The notes under the pieces are model-generated. The model was not told where the DNA came from. It saw only the letters and a program-made list of their open reading frames with translations, and did no database searches. The translations under genes and the position numbers were made by a program. A stretch of DNA of 31,629 bases from Collinsella aerofaciens (lineage in GTDB: Bacteria > Actinomycetota > Coriobacteriia > Coriobacteriales > Coriobacteriaceae), in NCBI GenBank assembly GCA_008668235.1, contig RQCP01000018.1:1-31629 (forward strand), read 5' to 3'. This document shows, piece after piece, positions 24,014 to 31,629 of this stretch. The number at the start of each line of letters is the position of its first letter. Position 1 is the stretch's first letter.

Positions 24014-24700
24014 CTACCTCCTTTGGTTGATGAGGTCCTCGATTATCGAGACGACCTCGTCGATGGTGTGGGCGGTGGAGTCGACGTGCACGGCGTCCTC
24101 AGCGGGAACGAGCGGTGCGACCTCGCGGCTGCTGTCGAGCTTATCGCGCTGCTTGAGGGCGTCGAGGGTCTCGTCGACCTCGGCCTCGAGCTGCTCGGCA
24201 GTAAGCGGCTGGTCGTCGTTTTGATGGCGCTGCAGCACGCGGCGGCGGGCACGCTCACGCGGGTCGGCGGTCAGGAACACCTTGACCTGCGCGTTGGGGA
24301 ACACGACGGTGCCGATGTCGCGACCCTCGGCGACGATGTCGCGGTCCTCGGCGGCACGACGCTGGTGGATGAGCATGGCGGCGCGCACGCCCGGGTAGGC
24401 CGAGACCTTGGACACGTTGGCGTCGACCTGCGGGGTGCGGATGGCAGCCGAGGCGTCCTGGCCGTCGATGGTCAGGCGCGTGTCCTCGCCGGCGCCGTTG
24501 GTAAAGCGGATCTCGATCTGCTCGGCGAGGGCGTCGATGGCCGCCTCGTCATCCAGGTCGATGCCGCGGTCGAGCGCGGCGAAGGTGACGGCGCGATACA
24601 TGGCGCCCGTGTCGAGCTTGTTAAAGCCCAGCTGGCGGGCGATCTCCTTGGCGATGGTGGACTTGCCGGATCCGGCGGGGCCGTCGATGGCGACGATCAT
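24014..24700 (-). CDS. cmk: Cytidylate kinase
   Basis: A 228-residue kinase converting CMP and dCMP to the diphosphates. The P-loop is GPAGSGKST at residues 7-15. LDTGAMYRA binds the CMP side, EGRDIGTVVFP follows, and RARRR is the lid arginine stretch. The ATG at 24700 follows GAAAGGAAG. It lies three bases before plsC and 66 bases after the pseudouridine synthase gene. The cmk-plsC/der neighbourhood is common in bacteria. Confidence 0.96.
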   Translation of the reverse strand: MIVAIDGPAGSGKSTIAKEIARQLGFNKLDTGAMYRAVTFAALDRGIDLDDEAAIDALAEQIEIRFTNGAGEDTRLTIDGQDASAAIRTPQVDANVSKVSAYPGVRAAMLIHQRRAAEDRDIVAEGRDIGTVVFPNAQVKVFLTADPRERARRRVLQRHQNDDQPLTAEQLEAEVDETLDALKQRDKLDSSREVAPLVPAEDAVHVDSTAHTIDEVVSIIEDLINQRR

Positions 24701-24766
24701 GCAATGCTTCCTTTCGGTGGTTGACGTGCTGGTATGGGACGCAGGCGCTGCTGCTTGGCGGGTCGC

Positions 24767-25741
24767 CTAGCCCGTGTAACGCTCGCGGTAGGTGTTGCGC
24801 TTGGGCGCGGAGCCGTGGCTGCCGTGGTGACGCGTGCAGCTCGCGCTATTGGTCGCCGGCGCGACGCCGCGCTTGGAGCCGGCCAGCTTGGGCGGGATGC
24901 CGCCGGCCTTGAGGATCTGCACCTCGCGATCGGTTAGTTCGCGCCATGAGCCCTTGGCCACGTCCTTGAGCTCCAGACCGGCAAAGTTGCAACGATGCAG
25001 GCGGATTACCGGGTGGTGGATCTTGCTCAGCATGCGCTTGACCTGATTCTTGCGGCCCTCGCGGATGATGACCTCCACGGCGGTGGTGCCGGGCTTGACG
25101 CCCTGCGGAGCCACGGCCTCGGCCTCGCGCGCGGTGATGACGCGGCAGATAGCCGGCTGGCACAGGCCGTCGTCGAGCTCGATACCGCGGCGGAGTGGTT
25201 CCAAGTCGCGATCGGACAGCTGCCCGTCAACGAGCGCCTGGTAGGTCTTGTAGACGTGCTTGCTGGGGTGCAGCAAGTCCTGCGACAGATCGCCGTCGGT
25301 GGTAAAGAGCAAAAGGCCCGTGGTGTCGCGGTCCAGACGGCCCACCGGGAAGAGCCCCGGAAAACGGTTGCGCGGGACCAGGTCGGCCACGCAGGGGCGT
25401 TCCTGCGGGTCGCTCATGGTGGTGAGGTAGCCGGTCGGCTTGTAGAGCATCAGGTACACGGCGCCCTGGTTGAGCTTGACGGGCATGCCGTCGACCTCGA
25501 TATGGTCGCGGTCGACATCGACCTTGGTGCCCAGCTCGGTCGCGATCTGGCCGTTGACGGTCACGCGGCCGGCGGTCATCAGGTCCTCCGAGCCGCGGCG
25601 GCTCGCCACGCCCGCGCGCGCCAAAAAGCGCTGCAGGCGCATGGTGTGCGGGTAGACGGGCTGGGCGTCGGACTTGCGCGTATCCGCGTTGGGCGCCGCA
25701 GCGCCGGCGCGCGTTTCCCCTGCTTTGTTAGTCCTCGTCAT
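24767..25741 (-). CDS. Ribosomal large subunit pseudouridine synthase, RluB/RsuA family
   Basis: A 324-residue RNA modification enzyme. An N-terminal tail of about 30 residues is followed by an S4 RNA-binding domain (about 34-85, with MRLQRFLARAGVASRR and GRVTVNG). The RsuA-type catalytic domain then starts near residue 95. The catalytic Asp is in GRLDRDTTGLLL, with YLMLYKPTG before it and INQVKRML-like KNQVKRML after it. The ATG at 25741 has GGAGG six bases upstream and lies inside the end of scpB. The scpA-scpB-rluB order is a classical conserved cluster, which favours the 23S-modifying RluB type over RsuA. Confidence 0.92.
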   Translation of the reverse strand: MTRTNKAGETRAGAAAPNADTRKSDAQPVYPHTMRLQRFLARAGVASRRGSEDLMTAGRVTVNGQIATELGTKVDVDRDHIEVDGMPVKLNQGAVYLMLYKPTGYLTTMSDPQERPCVADLVPRNRFPGLFPVGRLDRDTTGLLLFTTDGDLSQDLLHPSKHVYKTYQALVDGQLSDRDLEPLRRGIELDDGLCQPAICRVITAREAEAVAPQGVKPGTTAVEVIIREGRKNQVKRMLSKIHHPVIRLHRCNFAGLELKDVAKGSWRELTDREVQILKAGGIPPKLAGSKRGVAPATNSASCTRHHGSHGSAPKRNTYRERYTG

Positions 25742-26456
25742 GCAAATCCTCCGAGGTCTCGTCGACGACCAGGGTCTCCAAATCCTCGACTGCCTCAACA
25801 TCTTCAACATCGGTGTCGATCAGTTCGCGCTCTTCGTCCAGATCCTCGGCCTGCTCCTCGAGCGTGGACTGAATACTGCGGCCGCTCAGGCGCTCGCGGA
25901 TAAACTGACGCGACTGCTCGTCGGGGGCAAACTGCTCCAGGTCGGGCAGGTCGCGGGTGGAGCGCAGGCCGAACTTTTCCAAGAAGGCGTTGGTCGTGCC
26001 GTAAATGATGGCCTGACAGCGCTGGGGGTCACGGCCGAGCTCGCGCACCAGACCCTTGTCCACGAGCGACGCGATGACGCCGTCTGAGTTGACGCCGCGG
26101 ATGCCCTTGACCACCTCGCGCGTTACGGGCTGGTGGTATGCGATGACGGCCAGGGTTTCGAGCGCCGCCTGGGACAGCTTTTGCGTGTCCCAGCTCAACA
26201 CATAGGCCTCGACCACGTCGTGGTAGGCGGGGTGCGTGAACAGGCGCCAGCCGCCGGCGACCTCGCGCAGCTGAAAGCCGCGGTTGGCCTCCTCGTACTC
26301 AACCTTGAGCTCGGCGAGCAGCGACGCGCATTCGCCGGGGGCGATATCGAGCGCACCGGCCAGCGCGGGCGCACTCACCGGGTCGCTCGACACCAGCAGC
26401 AGCGCCTCGAGGGCGCCTTTGAGGCTGTTTGCCTCCAGCGTGGAAAGGGTTGACAT
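25728..26456 (-). CDS. scpB: Segregation and condensation protein B
   Basis: A 242-residue partner of SMC and ScpA in chromosome condensation and segregation. Two winged-helix domains are seen: the first at about 10-85 (LKGALEALLLVSSDPVSAPAL), the second at about 90-170 with the hallmark LSQAALETLAVIAYHQPVTR and GVNSDGVIASLVDKGLV. The C-terminal tail after residue 205 is strongly acidic. AGGAGCC precedes the ATG. It follows scpA by 11 bases and overlaps the pseudouridine synthase gene by 14, so the three are coupled. Confidence 0.96.
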   Translation of the reverse strand: MSTLSTLEANSLKGALEALLLVSSDPVSAPALAGALDIAPGECASLLAELKVEYEEANRGFQLREVAGGWRLFTHPAYHDVVEAYVLSWDTQKLSQAALETLAVIAYHQPVTREVVKGIRGVNSDGVIASLVDKGLVRELGRDPQRCQAIIYGTTNAFLEKFGLRSTRDLPDLEQFAPDEQSRQFIRERLSGRSIQSTLEEQAEDLDEERELIDTDVEDVEAVEDLETLVVDETSEDLHDED

Positions 26457-26467
26457 GATTGCGGCTC

Positions 26468-27277
26468 CTATTCGGTGAGCTCGGGGCCCTCGCCGGGCAC
26501 ATAGGCCTCGGCGCCCTCGACGCGGTTGATGCGGATGGTTCCAAAGATCTCGTCCTGGCTCAGCGTGAGCGAGCCGCGCTTGGCGAGCTCAAGCATAGCT
26601 AGGAAGGTGACGACGAGCTGCTCGGTGGTGGCATCGCCGTCCAGTAGCTCGCGGAAGGTGCAGGTTTGGTGCGCCATGGTAAAGCGGTCGACTGAGGCCA
26701 CGGTCAGGTCGAGCGGCACGCGATGCGGCGCCACATGCTCGGCCTCCAGCAGGAAGGTCTGGCGCTTGCCGTCCAGGTCGGCACAGATGACGGCGAGACC
26801 GCGCAGCGTGATGCCGGCAAGGTAGTCGGGCATAAGGCCTAGGAACTCGGGGTCGGGGCCGGCCACGCGCGGATGCATGCGGCTTTCGGCCTGCATGCGC
26901 GCACCGAGGGCCGCAGCCGCGCCTTTAAACTGCTTGTAGGCAATCAGGCGCTGAATCAGGACCTCACGCAGCGCGTCGCCGTCAAGCGCACTGAGCTCCT
27001 CAAGGTCTTCGTCGAACTCGTCATCGTCATCGACTTTGCGCGGGGCCTCCTGCGGCACCAGAGAGGCAGCCTTGATGTCCAAAAGGGTTGCCGCGACCAG
27101 CAAAAAGTCGCTTGCTACGTCCAGGTCCAGCGCCTCGATGCGCTCGGCCTCGGCAAGGTACTGCTCGGCCACCTCGCTGATGGAGATGGCGCCAATATCT
27201 ACTTTTTGGCGGGTTACCAGCTGCAGCAGCAGGTCGAACGGTCCGCTGTAGACCTGCGTCGACACGCGATACGACAT
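26468..27277 (-). CDS. scpA: Segregation and condensation protein A
   Basis: A 269-residue kleisin that bridges the SMC dimer and recruits ScpB. It opens with YSGPFDLLLQLVTRQKVDI, the family signature. SEVAEQYL and FLLVAATLLDIKAASLV give the N-terminal SMC-binding helices. An acidic middle (DDDDEFDEDLEEL) and the C-terminal winged helix (FLAMLELAKRGSLTLSQDEIFGTI) complete it. AAAGGAGG precedes the ATG at 27277. It heads the long minus-strand run down to coaBC; the 84-base gap upstream probably contains a promoter. Confidence 0.96.
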   Translation of the reverse strand: MSYRVSTQVYSGPFDLLLQLVTRQKVDIGAISISEVAEQYLAEAERIEALDLDVASDFLLVAATLLDIKAASLVPQEAPRKVDDDDEFDEDLEELSALDGDALREVLIQRLIAYKQFKGAAAALGARMQAESRMHPRVAGPDPEFLGLMPDYLAGITLRGLAVICADLDGKRQTFLLEAEHVAPHRVPLDLTVASVDRFTMAHQTCTFRELLDGDATTEQLVVTFLAMLELAKRGSLTLSQDEIFGTIRINRVEGAEAYVPGEGPELTE

Positions 27278-27325
27278 CTTCGACCTCCTTTGACGGCGCC
27301 TTCGCGGCGCGGTTTGGGTGCATAT

Positions 27326-27346
27326 TGCGACCGTTTTGCACGGTCG
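27326..27346 (-). other. Small hairpin upstream of scpA
   Basis: GACCG and CGGTC flank a seven-base A-rich loop in the gap between the M50 protease gene and scpA. It may be a weak terminator or leader structure. The T-run is missing. Confidence 0.3.
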
Positions 27347-27361
27347 ACCTGTAAGTTTACC

Positions 27362-28045
27362 TTAGATGCCGGCGATTGCGAAGTTGAGCAGCTGCTCAGC
27401 AAGCGGATACACGGTAACGTCGAAATAGCGGCCGATTACATCGATGCCGGTCCACATAGGCAGCAGGTATAGAACCAGGATGAGTATGGGCATAGCGTAT
27501 TGCTGCAGGCGGTAATAGTTGTTGAGCGCCTTGCCCTTGAGGAAGGGCACGATGATCGACGAGCCGTCGAGCGGCGGGATCGGGATGAGGTTAAAGAACG
27601 CGAGCGACAAGTTGACCACGATAAACGTGGCACCGAAGTTCATGATCTGTGACGCTACGGCAAAGGACATGCTTGCATAGAGGTTGCCGTACGTTACTTG
27701 CATGAGAGCGGCGGCCAGGCACGCGAGCGCGATGTTCGATGCGGGGCCGGCTACGCTCACCAGGACTTCGTCGCGCTTGGGGTGCTTGAGGTTGTTGAGG
27801 TAGACGGGCACGGGCTTGGCGAAGGCGAATACCGGGCCGCCGGCCGCGAGCATAAGCAGCGGCAGGAGAATGGTGCCAAACGGGTCGATGTGGTTGACCG
27901 GGTTGAGCGAGACGCGGCCGCACGAACGGGCCGTCTTGTCGCCGAGCGCCCAGGCCGCGGCGGCGTGCGCGCTTTCGTGGATAACAATACCCACGATGAC
28001 GGCGACGGCGCTGGCAAGCAGGTTCATCAGGTAGCTATTGGACAT
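27362..28045 (-). CDS. Site-2 protease family (M50B) membrane metalloprotease
   Basis: A 227-residue polytopic membrane protein with the zinc motif HESAH (His23, Glu24, His27) in the first helix and the third-ligand motif NLIPIPPLDG near residue 165. About five to six hydrophobic helices are visible. There is no PDZ or CBS domain, which places it with the short YwhC/Rip-like group rather than RseP. Such enzymes cut substrates inside the membrane, often anti-sigma factors; no candidate substrate is nearby. A GGGGAGCG site precedes the ATG. The adjacency to scpAB is common in Firmicutes and Actinobacteria. Confidence 0.92.
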   Translation of the reverse strand: MSNSYLMNLLASAVAVIVGIVIHESAHAAAAWALGDKTARSCGRVSLNPVNHIDPFGTILLPLLMLAAGGPVFAFAKPVPVYLNNLKHPKRDEVLVSVAGPASNIALACLAAALMQVTYGNLYASMSFAVASQIMNFGATFIVVNLSLAFFNLIPIPPLDGSSIIVPFLKGKALNNYYRLQQYAMPILILVLYLLPMWTGIDVIGRYFDVTVYPLAEQLLNFAIAGI

Positions 28046-28054
28046 AACGCTCCC

Positions 28055-28351
28055 CTAGCGGACGCGGCGCGAGGCGCGCGTGAGCAGGTAGTCAATTACA
28101 AACAGGATCACAGCGACGATAGCATAATCCAGGCGGAACACACCGCCAAAAGGCGACGTGATGACGCCGTAGCCGGCGATGGCGCTCGGCAGTGCACGCG
28201 AAAGCTCAACGACAAAGCCGACGATCTGCAGCTTGGCGGTCAGGCCGCTAAAGCACAGCAGCACGGTCATCGCACTCATAAAGATGCCGCAGATGCGACA
28301 AGCGATAGCGATGATGCTCATCGCCACGGCAGCGGCCTTACGAGAGTTCAC
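28055..28351 (-). CDS. Small unknown membrane protein, GTG start inside the ABC-F gene
   Basis: A 98-residue protein I do not recognise. A GTG at 28351 is chosen because AGGAG lies seven bases upstream, and it overlaps the last four codons and the stop of the ABC-F gene. ATG at codon 11 is the alternative. Three hydrophobic segments (about 8-35, 42-60, 70-92) and a basic tail LLTRASRRVR suggest a small inner-membrane protein with a positive cytoplasmic end. The overlap with the ABC-F gene and the nine-base gap to the M50 gene suggest co-transcription with both. Confidence 0.65.
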   Translation of the reverse strand: MNSRKAAAVAMSIIAIACRICGIFMSAMTVLLCFSGLTAKLQIVGFVVELSRALPSAIAGYGVITSPFGGVFRLDYAIVAVILFVIDYLLTRASRRVR

Positions 28352-30371
28352 GCGCGGTCTCCTCTTCGATCTGGGTGGAAAGCTCCAGCCATTCGTCCTC
28401 GAGCTTGGGCAGCTCTTGCTTAAGGCCGTTATATTCCCCCAGCGCGGCGTTGAACTTGTCCTGATCGGCATAAAGCTCTTCACTTGCCATCAATTCCATA
28501 AGCTCGTCATAGCGGGCGCGCTTTTTGTCGAGCTCTGTCTCGATCTTCTTGAGCTGGTTGCGCACGCCCTTGAGCTTTTTGTTGAGCGCGGCGCGGGCCT
28601 GGGCCTCGGCGCGCTTTTGCTCCTTGGTCTTTTTGCCCTCGGTAGGCTTGGAAGCGGCGGCGGGCGCATCGGGCTGGGCCGCGGTGACCTTGGCGGACTT
28701 GGCCGTGGCCGGCGCACTCTCCCCTGCCGCCTCGGCGGCGGCGCGGGCCGCGAGGTCCTCGCGCTTGTAGAGGTAGTAGTCGTAGTCGCCGTCGTAGACC
28801 GTGACCTTGCCATCGCGGATGTCAATGATGCGGTTGGCAACGGCGCGCACCAGGTGCTCGTCGTGGCTGATCAGCACGATGGTGCCGGGGAAGTTTTGCA
28901 GGGCGTTCTCGAGCATATCCACCGAGTCGATGTCCAGGTGGTTGGTGGGCTCGTCCAGGCACAGGAGCGCCTCGGGGGCCACAAGCATCTTGGCCAGTGC
29001 CAGACGCGCCTTTTCGCCGCCGGAGAGGACGCGGACCTGCTTCTCGATGGAATCGTTGTCGCTAAACAGGAAGGCGCCCAGCAGGCTGCGCTGCTGCGGC
29101 ACGGTCCACTTGGGCGTGACGGTGTCGATCTCTTGCAGGACGGTATTGGACTCGGTCATACCCTCGAGTGCGTGCTGGGCGTAGTAGGCTACACCCACGT
29201 TGGTGCCCAGATCGCGGGTGCCGGTGGTGGGCGGCTCCAGGCCGGCGAGGATTTTCATGAGCGTGGACTTGCCGGCGCCGTTGGGTCCGACAAGTGCCAC
29301 GTGCTCGCCGCGGTAGAGCTTGAGGTCAATGTCACTGTAGATGTGCTTGTTGCCGTAGGACTTGGATACGCCCTCCAGGCCCACGACCATGTCGCCTGAG
29401 CGCGGCGGGTCGGGGGACTTAAAGTCGATGTGCTTGTGGCCCTCGGGCAGGATGACGAGCTCCTTTTTGATCTGCTCGATCTTGCGGATGCGCTCCTGCG
29501 CCTGGGCGGCCTTGGTGGGCTTGTAGCGGAACTTGTCGACGAAGACCTGCATGTGGGCGATGTCGCGCTCCTGGGCGGCTCGCTTGGCGCGCATCTGCTC
29601 CAGGTTGTCCTCGCGCTGCTTGAGGTAGCTGCTGTAGTTGCCGGTATAGGTGGTCACGCGACGGTTTTCGAGAGCGGCGACGTGGTCGACGCAGGCGTCC
29701 ATGAAGGCGCGGTCGTGGCTGACGATGAGGACGGCGCCGCCGTAGTTGGCAATAAAGCCGCGCAGCCACTGGACGCTTTCGAGGTCCAGGTGGTTGGTGG
29801 GCTCGTCTAGAAGCAGCAGGTCGGGGTGGCGCAGGAAGAGCTTGGCCAGCGCGATGCGCATCTGCCAGCCGCCCGAGAACTCGGAGCACGGGCGCTCAAA
29901 GTCGGTGACCTTAAAGCCCAGGCCGGACAGGATTTTGCGGGCGTTGCTCTCGAGCTCGTAGCCGCCCAGGTGCTCAAAGCGGTCCTGGACCTGGCCGTAT
30001 TCACTTAGGAGTGCGTCGACGTCCTTGCCTTGTTCGGAGAGCTCGGTGATCTGGGCCTGCAGCTCGTTGGCGCGCTCGCCCATGCGGCGGATTTCCTTGG
30101 CAGCGGCCATGACCTCAGCGAGGATGGCGGTGTCCTTGTGCTCAAGGTTGGTTTCCTGCTCTAGATAGCCTACCTGGCAGTCCTTGGCGTACTGGACCTG
30201 GCCGGCGTCGGGGCTGTCGATGCCCATGATGATCTTGAGCATGGTGGTTTTGCCGGCGCCGTTGGGTCCCACGAGCGCGAAGCGCTCGCCGGGGTTGATC
30301 TGGAAGGACGCGCCGCTAAAGAGGACGCGCGCGCCGAAGCTTTTTTCGATCTTGTCGACCAGGAGGATCAT
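28338..30371 (-). CDS. ABC-F family ATP-binding protein
   Basis: A 677-residue cytoplasmic ribosome-acting ATPase with two ABC domains and no membrane part. Walker A motifs are GPNGAGKTT (35-43) and GPNGAGKST in the second domain. Signatures are FSGGWQMRIALAK and LSGGEKARLALAK, and Walker B is LLLDEPTNHLD and LCLDEPTNHLD. The linker between domains (KRAAQERDIAHMQVF to RIRKIEQIKKE) is the P-site tRNA-interaction motif. An Ala/Lys-rich spacer and a C-terminal coiled coil (about 590-677) resemble Uup/YdiF/YheS proteins. It may relieve stalled translation or give antibiotic protection; the sequence does not decide which. AAAGGCGG precedes the ATG. Confidence 0.93.
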   Translation of the reverse strand: MILLVDKIEKSFGARVLFSGASFQINPGERFALVGPNGAGKTTMLKIIMGIDSPDAGQVQYAKDCQVGYLEQETNLEHKDTAILAEVMAAAKEIRRMGERANELQAQITELSEQGKDVDALLSEYGQVQDRFEHLGGYELESNARKILSGLGFKVTDFERPCSEFSGGWQMRIALAKLFLRHPDLLLLDEPTNHLDLESVQWLRGFIANYGGAVLIVSHDRAFMDACVDHVAALENRRVTTYTGNYSSYLKQREDNLEQMRAKRAAQERDIAHMQVFVDKFRYKPTKAAQAQERIRKIEQIKKELVILPEGHKHIDFKSPDPPRSGDMVVGLEGVSKSYGNKHIYSDIDLKLYRGEHVALVGPNGAGKSTLMKILAGLEPPTTGTRDLGTNVGVAYYAQHALEGMTESNTVLQEIDTVTPKWTVPQQRSLLGAFLFSDNDSIEKQVRVLSGGEKARLALAKMLVAPEALLCLDEPTNHLDIDSVDMLENALQNFPGTIVLISHDEHLVRAVANRIIDIRDGKVTVYDGDYDYYLYKREDLAARAAAEAAGESAPATAKSAKVTAAQPDAPAAASKPTEGKKTKEQKRAEAQARAALNKKLKGVRNQLKKIETELDKKRARYDELMELMASEELYADQDKFNAALGEYNGLKQELPKLEDEWLELSTQIEEETARELS

Positions 30372-30399
30372 GGTGCCGCCTTTGACCTTGTGTGCCTAT

Positions 30400-30428
30400 A
30401 AAAAAAGGCCCCAACTTGCGTTGGAGCC
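30400..30428 (-). terminator. Terminator of tRNA-Ala copy 1
   Basis: GGCCCCAAC (30407-30415) pairs with GTTGGAGCC (30420-30428) around TTGC. A minus-strand T-run follows. Confidence 0.9.
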
Positions 30429-30444
30429 TCATTCAATGCTCGGG

Positions 30445-30517
30445 TGGAGACGAGGGGAATCGAACCCCTGACCTCTTGACTGCCAGTCAAGCGCTCTCCC
30501 AGCTGAGCTACGCCCCC
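30445..30517 (-). tRNA. tRNA-Ala (GGC), copy 1
   Basis: A 73-base cloverleaf starting GGGGGCG. The anticodon loop CUGGCAG gives GGC. The acceptor has the G3-U70 pair that defines alanine tRNAs. CCA is not encoded. Confidence 0.95.
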
Positions 30518-30529
30518 GTGCGAGGAAGT

Positions 30530-30558
30530 ACTATACGGGAACTCGGACCACGATGCAA
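30530..30558 (-). promoter_or_regulatory. Promoter of tRNA-Ala copy 1
   Basis: Minus-strand TTGCAT (30553-30558), a 17-base spacer and TATAGT (30530-30535). The same layout is kept at copy 2. Confidence 0.85.
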
Positions 30559-30574
30559 GGGCAATTTTGGAAAA

Positions 30575-31146
30575 ACTTTCCGGGGGGGCGCGGGCGCTGG
30601 AGTCGCGCGGGGCTGGGCCAGCCTGCGGAGCGCCTGGCCCCCGCACGGCCCGTACGCCGGCCGACTTGGCGCGCGGAACGCGACCCTCCCCGCGCAACCG
30701 GATTTCCTATGCGTCGCCTGTCCCATTATCGGGTCCGATTGCGAACCGTCCCTCATCTGCGCCTCAGAACTATGCCGGTTTACTACGATGAATCAGGAAT
30801 GTTCGACCACGCACCCCTTTTCGTGTAACCGTCGGGCTCTCTACCTGCGGTTTTGCAAACGGAGAACACGCGGTGGTCGGGGGTCGCCGATCCGTCGTAG
30901 TAAACCAGCATGGTTTTGAAATGGCATTAGGTTGATTTCACGCTGAAATGTTTTGAAGCCCTGAATTTAAGGCCTTATCTTTTTATAAAACACTTCTTAT
31001 CTGCGACGGGCTTAGATTAGCTGTTGTTTAGCATCGAACTTGATCTTGCGTTGTGCAACTTGCTCGTGCATGGTAGTATTTCACAACGTGAAGCGAAGAA
31101 ATTAGGCCTGAGTTGCCTTTGCTAGAATTGCATTCACCGTTTATAA
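30575..31146. other. Gene-poor spacer between tRNA-Ala copy 1 and tRNA-Met/Ile
   Basis: No supported protein gene lies here. 30600-30650 is a GC-rich stem with GGGCCAG/CTGGCCC. 30769-30913 is an inverted repeat (see that entry). From 30910 on the DNA turns AT-rich and leads to the tRNA. No clear tRNA promoter was found. Confidence 0.5.
30769..30913. repeat. Inverted repeat with mirrored mini-ORFs
   Basis: Arms 30769-30789 and 30893-30913 match at 18 of 21 positions, and weaker similarity continues inward. Each arm reads, in its own direction, an ATG followed by Pro or Leu, then VYYD, then a Ser, an Asp-His pair and a Phe further on. The minus-strand version (30911 to 30783) is a 42-residue open frame; the plus-strand version ends after 18 codons. 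Confidence 0.6.
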
Positions 31147-31222
31147 GGGCTCTTGGCGCAACGGTTAGCGCAGGGGACTCATAATCCCTGGGGTCTGGGT
31201 TCGAATCCCGGAGGGCCCACCA
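31147..31222 (+). tRNA. tRNA with CAU anticodon (Met or Ile2)
   Basis: A complete cloverleaf with acceptor GGGCUCU/AGGGCCC, D-stem GCGC, anticodon loop CUCAUAA, T-arm CUGGG/CCCGG, discriminator A and an encoded CCA. It lacks the three G-C anticodon-stem pairs of initiator tRNA. Elongator Met and lysidine-modified Ile2 cannot be told apart by eye. Confidence 0.93.
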
Positions 31223-31231
31223 GAGTATTTC

Positions 31232-31262
31232 GAGGCCGGGCATTACGACCGGCCTCTTTATT
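31232..31262 (+). terminator. Terminator after the CAU tRNA
   Basis: GAGGCCGG (31232-31239) pairs perfectly with CCGGCCTC (31249-31256), followed by TTTATTA. Confidence 0.85.
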
Positions 31263-31388
31263 ATTGGCGCTACAGACTAGGTTTGCTATCCAGAAACGTA
31301 AAGTTATTAACATTCATATTCGTAATTAACAATGGGTATGTCGCCAAGATGCTGCCCAGTCAACACATGGTGTAAATCGATAGATATG

Positions 31389-31416
31389 AAAAAAGGCCCC
31401 AACTTGCGTTGGAGCC
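31389..31416 (-). terminator. Terminator of tRNA-Ala copy 2
   Basis: The same stem-loop as at copy 1, with six minus-strand T's. Confidence 0.9.
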
Positions 31417-31432
31417 TCATTCAATGCTCGGG

Positions 31433-31505
31433 TGGAGACGAGGGGGATCGAACCCCTGACCTCTTGACTGCCAGTCAAGCGCTCTCCCAGCTGAGCTACG
31501 CCCCC
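31433..31505 (-). tRNA. tRNA-Ala (GGC), copy 2
   Basis: Identical to copy 1 except one T-arm position (AUCCCC in place of AUUCCC). G3-U70 and anticodon GGC are kept. Confidence 0.95.
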
Positions 31506-31517
31506 GGGCGAGAAAGT

Positions 31518-31546
31518 ACTATACGGGAGCTCCCCCGCCGATGCAA
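31518..31546 (-). promoter_or_regulatory. Promoter of tRNA-Ala copy 2
   Basis: TTGCAT (31541-31546), a 17-base spacer and TATAGT (31518-31523) on the minus strand. The spacer sequence differs from copy 1 but its length does not. Confidence 0.85.
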
Positions 31547-31629
31547 GGACAATTTTGGAAAAGATTTTACGGTGCGTGGAAAGCCTTGATTCTCATTTTC
31601 ATTGCAACAGCCTCAGGACTCAGCGCAAC

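Larger units (their letters stand above)
30401..30574 (-). repeat. 174-bp tRNA-Ala unit, copy 1
   Basis: Terminator, tRNA and promoter are repeated at 31389-31562 with no gaps and a few substitutions. The spacing is 988 bases. Confidence 0.85.
31389..31562 (-). repeat. 174-bp tRNA-Ala unit, copy 2
   Basis: The partner of 30401-30574. Similarity stops sharply on the left after the A-run and on the right after GGAAAA. Confidence 0.85.

Noticed and set aside
23297..24724. 475-codon plus-strand frame opposite plsC and cmk
   Set aside because: It spans two well-recognised minus-strand genes. The long frame is a by-product of high GC content.

Overview
The window looks like a chromosomal segment of a high-GC, low-complexity actinobacterium of the class Coriobacteriia. 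It is most like the gut genus Collinsella, judging from protein style, gene order and the BspA/DUF6273 surface modules. This is recognition from memory, not a database match. Nearly all housekeeping genes lie on the minus strand.

Layout: (1) 1-404 holds inverted and direct repeats and no convincing gene. (2) 405-1706 (-) is an MGDG-synthase-type glycosyltransferase, divergent from trxB (1824-2762, +). A DUF1836 regulator (2915-3526, +) follows and converges on a DegV protein (3600-4466, -) at a bidirectional terminator. The regulator gene and the degV gene carry closely related operator-like sequences upstream. (3) 8449-4631 (-) is an operon-like run: CDP-alcohol phosphatidyltransferase, FHA protein (GarA/OdhI type), MerR regulator (FtsR type), apt, and a secreted NlpC/P60 endopeptidase. 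(4) 8711-13204 is a 4.4-kb island. It is bounded by a 72-bp direct repeat made of the 3' end of tRNA-Pro plus its terminator, with the intact tRNA-Pro at the right end. It carries an unknown membrane protein, a dead ribbon-helix-helix antitoxin and two tandem surface-protein cassettes. (5) 27277-13285 (-) is a compact housekeeping run: scpA, scpB, rlu, cmk, plsC, ispH, DUF512, der, plsY, gpsA, rpe, nifS-like, nif3, zinc-ribbon protein and coaBC. Upstream of it lie an ABC-F protein, a small membrane protein and an M50 protease. (6) 30400-31563 contains two near-identical tRNA-Ala(GGC) units about 1 kb apart, a tRNA with CAU anticodon between them, and an inverted repeat containing paired mini-ORFs.

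How the genes work together: plsY, gpsA, plsC and the CDP-alcohol transferase cover phospholipid synthesis. ScpA and ScpB serve chromosome segregation, Der ribosome assembly, IspH isoprenoids and CoaBC coenzyme A.

The most unusual part is the island. Both cassettes begin with the same constant module: a 20-residue leader ending in Gly, then a Flp/type IVb pilin-like E5-Y6 hydrophobic helix. Each continues into a different external module, BspA/DUF285 leucine-rich repeats in one and DUF6273 in the other. The first is out of frame through a 9-G tract right after its start codon. The second is interrupted by an exact 11-bp tandem duplication and a C6 tract whose shifts cancel. Together they look like a phase-variable, module-swapping surface display system, or its decaying remnant.
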